A DNA stretch of 64,000 bases from Neocallimastix lanati (nom. inval.) (Eukaryota; Neocallimastigomycota; Neocallimastigomycetes; Neocallimastigales; Neocallimastigaceae), in the NCBI GenBank assembly GCA_016946835.1, contig JACVTC010000115.1:166001-230000 (forward strand), given 5' to 3'. Every line of letters begins with the position of its first letter. Position 1 is the first letter of the stretch. A program made the position numbers and the translations under genes. Below are positions 62,856-64,000 of this stretch, piece by piece. The notes under the pieces were generated by a model that saw only the letters and a program-made list of their open reading frames with translations, was not told where the DNA came from and ran no database searches.

Positions 62856-64000
62856 TATTTAAGAATAAGAAAAAAGAAAAAAGAAAAAATAGAAAATAAA
62901 AAAAAAAAAAAAAAAAGAAAATAAAAAAAAAAAAAATTAAAAATAAAAAATGGGGAATTATATTCTAAGTATTATGTATATTACAAAATATCTGAATATA
63001 TACAAATTTAAATTATGATATCATATAAAATTAAATTATTAGAATAATAGAAATTAAAATTATCATATAAGTAACGTATAATTATGTAAAAAACAAAATT
63101 AGTATTGCTATTAAAAGTATTTCATTATGTGATATTTGAATAAAATGAAGTGCATAATAATTAAATATTTTATTATTTTTTTGATATTACTACTTCATAG
63201 TTTTACCATGGCTTGGTTATAATTAAAAGTCAAAAGCATTAAAATGAATTTTATAAAAGAGTTGTTAAAACCAGTAAAATTAAAAATCTTTATATATATT
63301 TGTTTTAATTATATAAATATTATTTCTTATATATATTATAAAGAAAGGCTATTATTCACTCATTTTTTTATTAAATAATATTTATCATGAAAGAATTATT
63401 TCTTATATATATAAATGTATTTTTTTTTTTTTTATTAATTTAACAGTTATTTTTTGTATGAAATTTATATATAGAATAGATAGTTTTTTAACATTAATAA
63501 TTTTTATTTCTAAAATTGTGTATTAAAATTTAAATATATAATTATTATTATTATTATTATTATTTTTAAATATGTATTCTACTAATATATTATTATATAT
63601 TTACGAATTTATTATTATTTGAAATGAACAAAAATGTCTGTTAAAAAAAATAATGGGGAATAAAATATTAATATATTTTACATTTTTTTTTTTAAAAAAA
63701 AAAAAAAAAAAGAAGAAAAGTTATTATAAGATAAAAAGAAAAATAGGCCATGATATGCTTAAAATAATATTATTAATTACATAAATAATAATAATTAATA
63801 TAGACATGATTCATTTTTAAGATTCATGTAATGGTAAAGTACTATTCGGTAACTATTTTAATTTTTTTTTTTTTAATAATGATTCACTGGTATATATAAC
63901 AATTAATATTGTAAATCCAGAAACTTTTAAGAATTTTTTTTTTATTTAAAATATATATATATAGATAAAAATTACAAAATTCTAATATATATTCAAATAA
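62856..64000. other. Intergenic, no gene seen
   Basis: AT-rich DNA with poly-A (about 62898-62936), a short ATT array (63543-63563) and a T-to-A homopolymer switch (about 63684-63711). Nothing assignable up to the window end. Confidence 0.55.

Overview
The window looks like nuclear DNA of an anaerobic gut fungus (Neocallimastigomycota; Neocallimastix, Piromyces and Anaeromyces are the kind of genera that fit). The non-coding DNA is almost pure A/T, with long poly-A and poly-T tracts and (AAT)n, (AAAT)n and (TAAATAA)n arrays. Genes stand out as small islands of higher GC. Two genes have short AT-rich GT..AG introns. A homeobox gene carries a C-terminal domain typical of fungi, several genes look bacterial and lack introns, and there is a decayed rumen-type GH3 beta-glucosidase. 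A social amoeba is the main alternative for such base composition. The fungal homeobox architecture and the rumen-bacterial gene content argue against it.

Layout. 1-23.6 kb is a field of segmental duplications, with every coding gene on the minus strand. It holds four copies of a bacterial-type SPFH/prohibitin-like membrane protein (one cut by the window edge, three full length), two broken SPFH 5' ends fused to Ty1/copia reverse-transcriptase debris, two near-identical coiled-coil genes, and a related gene that adds phage-like beta repeats and a C-terminal membrane anchor. 25.0-28.0 kb holds a 12-exon gene that I reconstructed by hand as a Spo11/topoisomerase VI A-like protein whose Toprim metal ligands look degraded. 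30.0-35.6 kb is a transposon graveyard: GCGAAATGC-type inverted-repeat elements, a broken copia element and a broken MULE/FLYWCH transposase. 35.6-43.5 kb is an 8 kb gene-poor tract upstream of a 710-residue homeodomain factor (43.6-45.7 kb). 47.6-50.0 kb is a decayed LINE-type element. 53.4-54.4 kb holds a five-exon gene of unknown function. 58.4-59.2 kb is an F-box protein. 61.25-62.86 kb is a frameshifted GH3 beta-glucosidase with the rumen-bacterial swapped domain order.

How the parts relate. No operon-like pathway is visible. The coherent theme is acquisition and amplification: bacterial or phage-like genes (SPFH, beta-repeat protein, GH3) were taken in, some were multiplied together with their promoters (a CACGTG box is kept upstream of every intact SPFH copy), and copies decayed through retroelement insertion and homopolymer growth. 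The Spo11-like gene, homeobox, F-box and five-exon gene look like resident fungal genes. All family assignments come from reading motifs by eye; no database search was possible.
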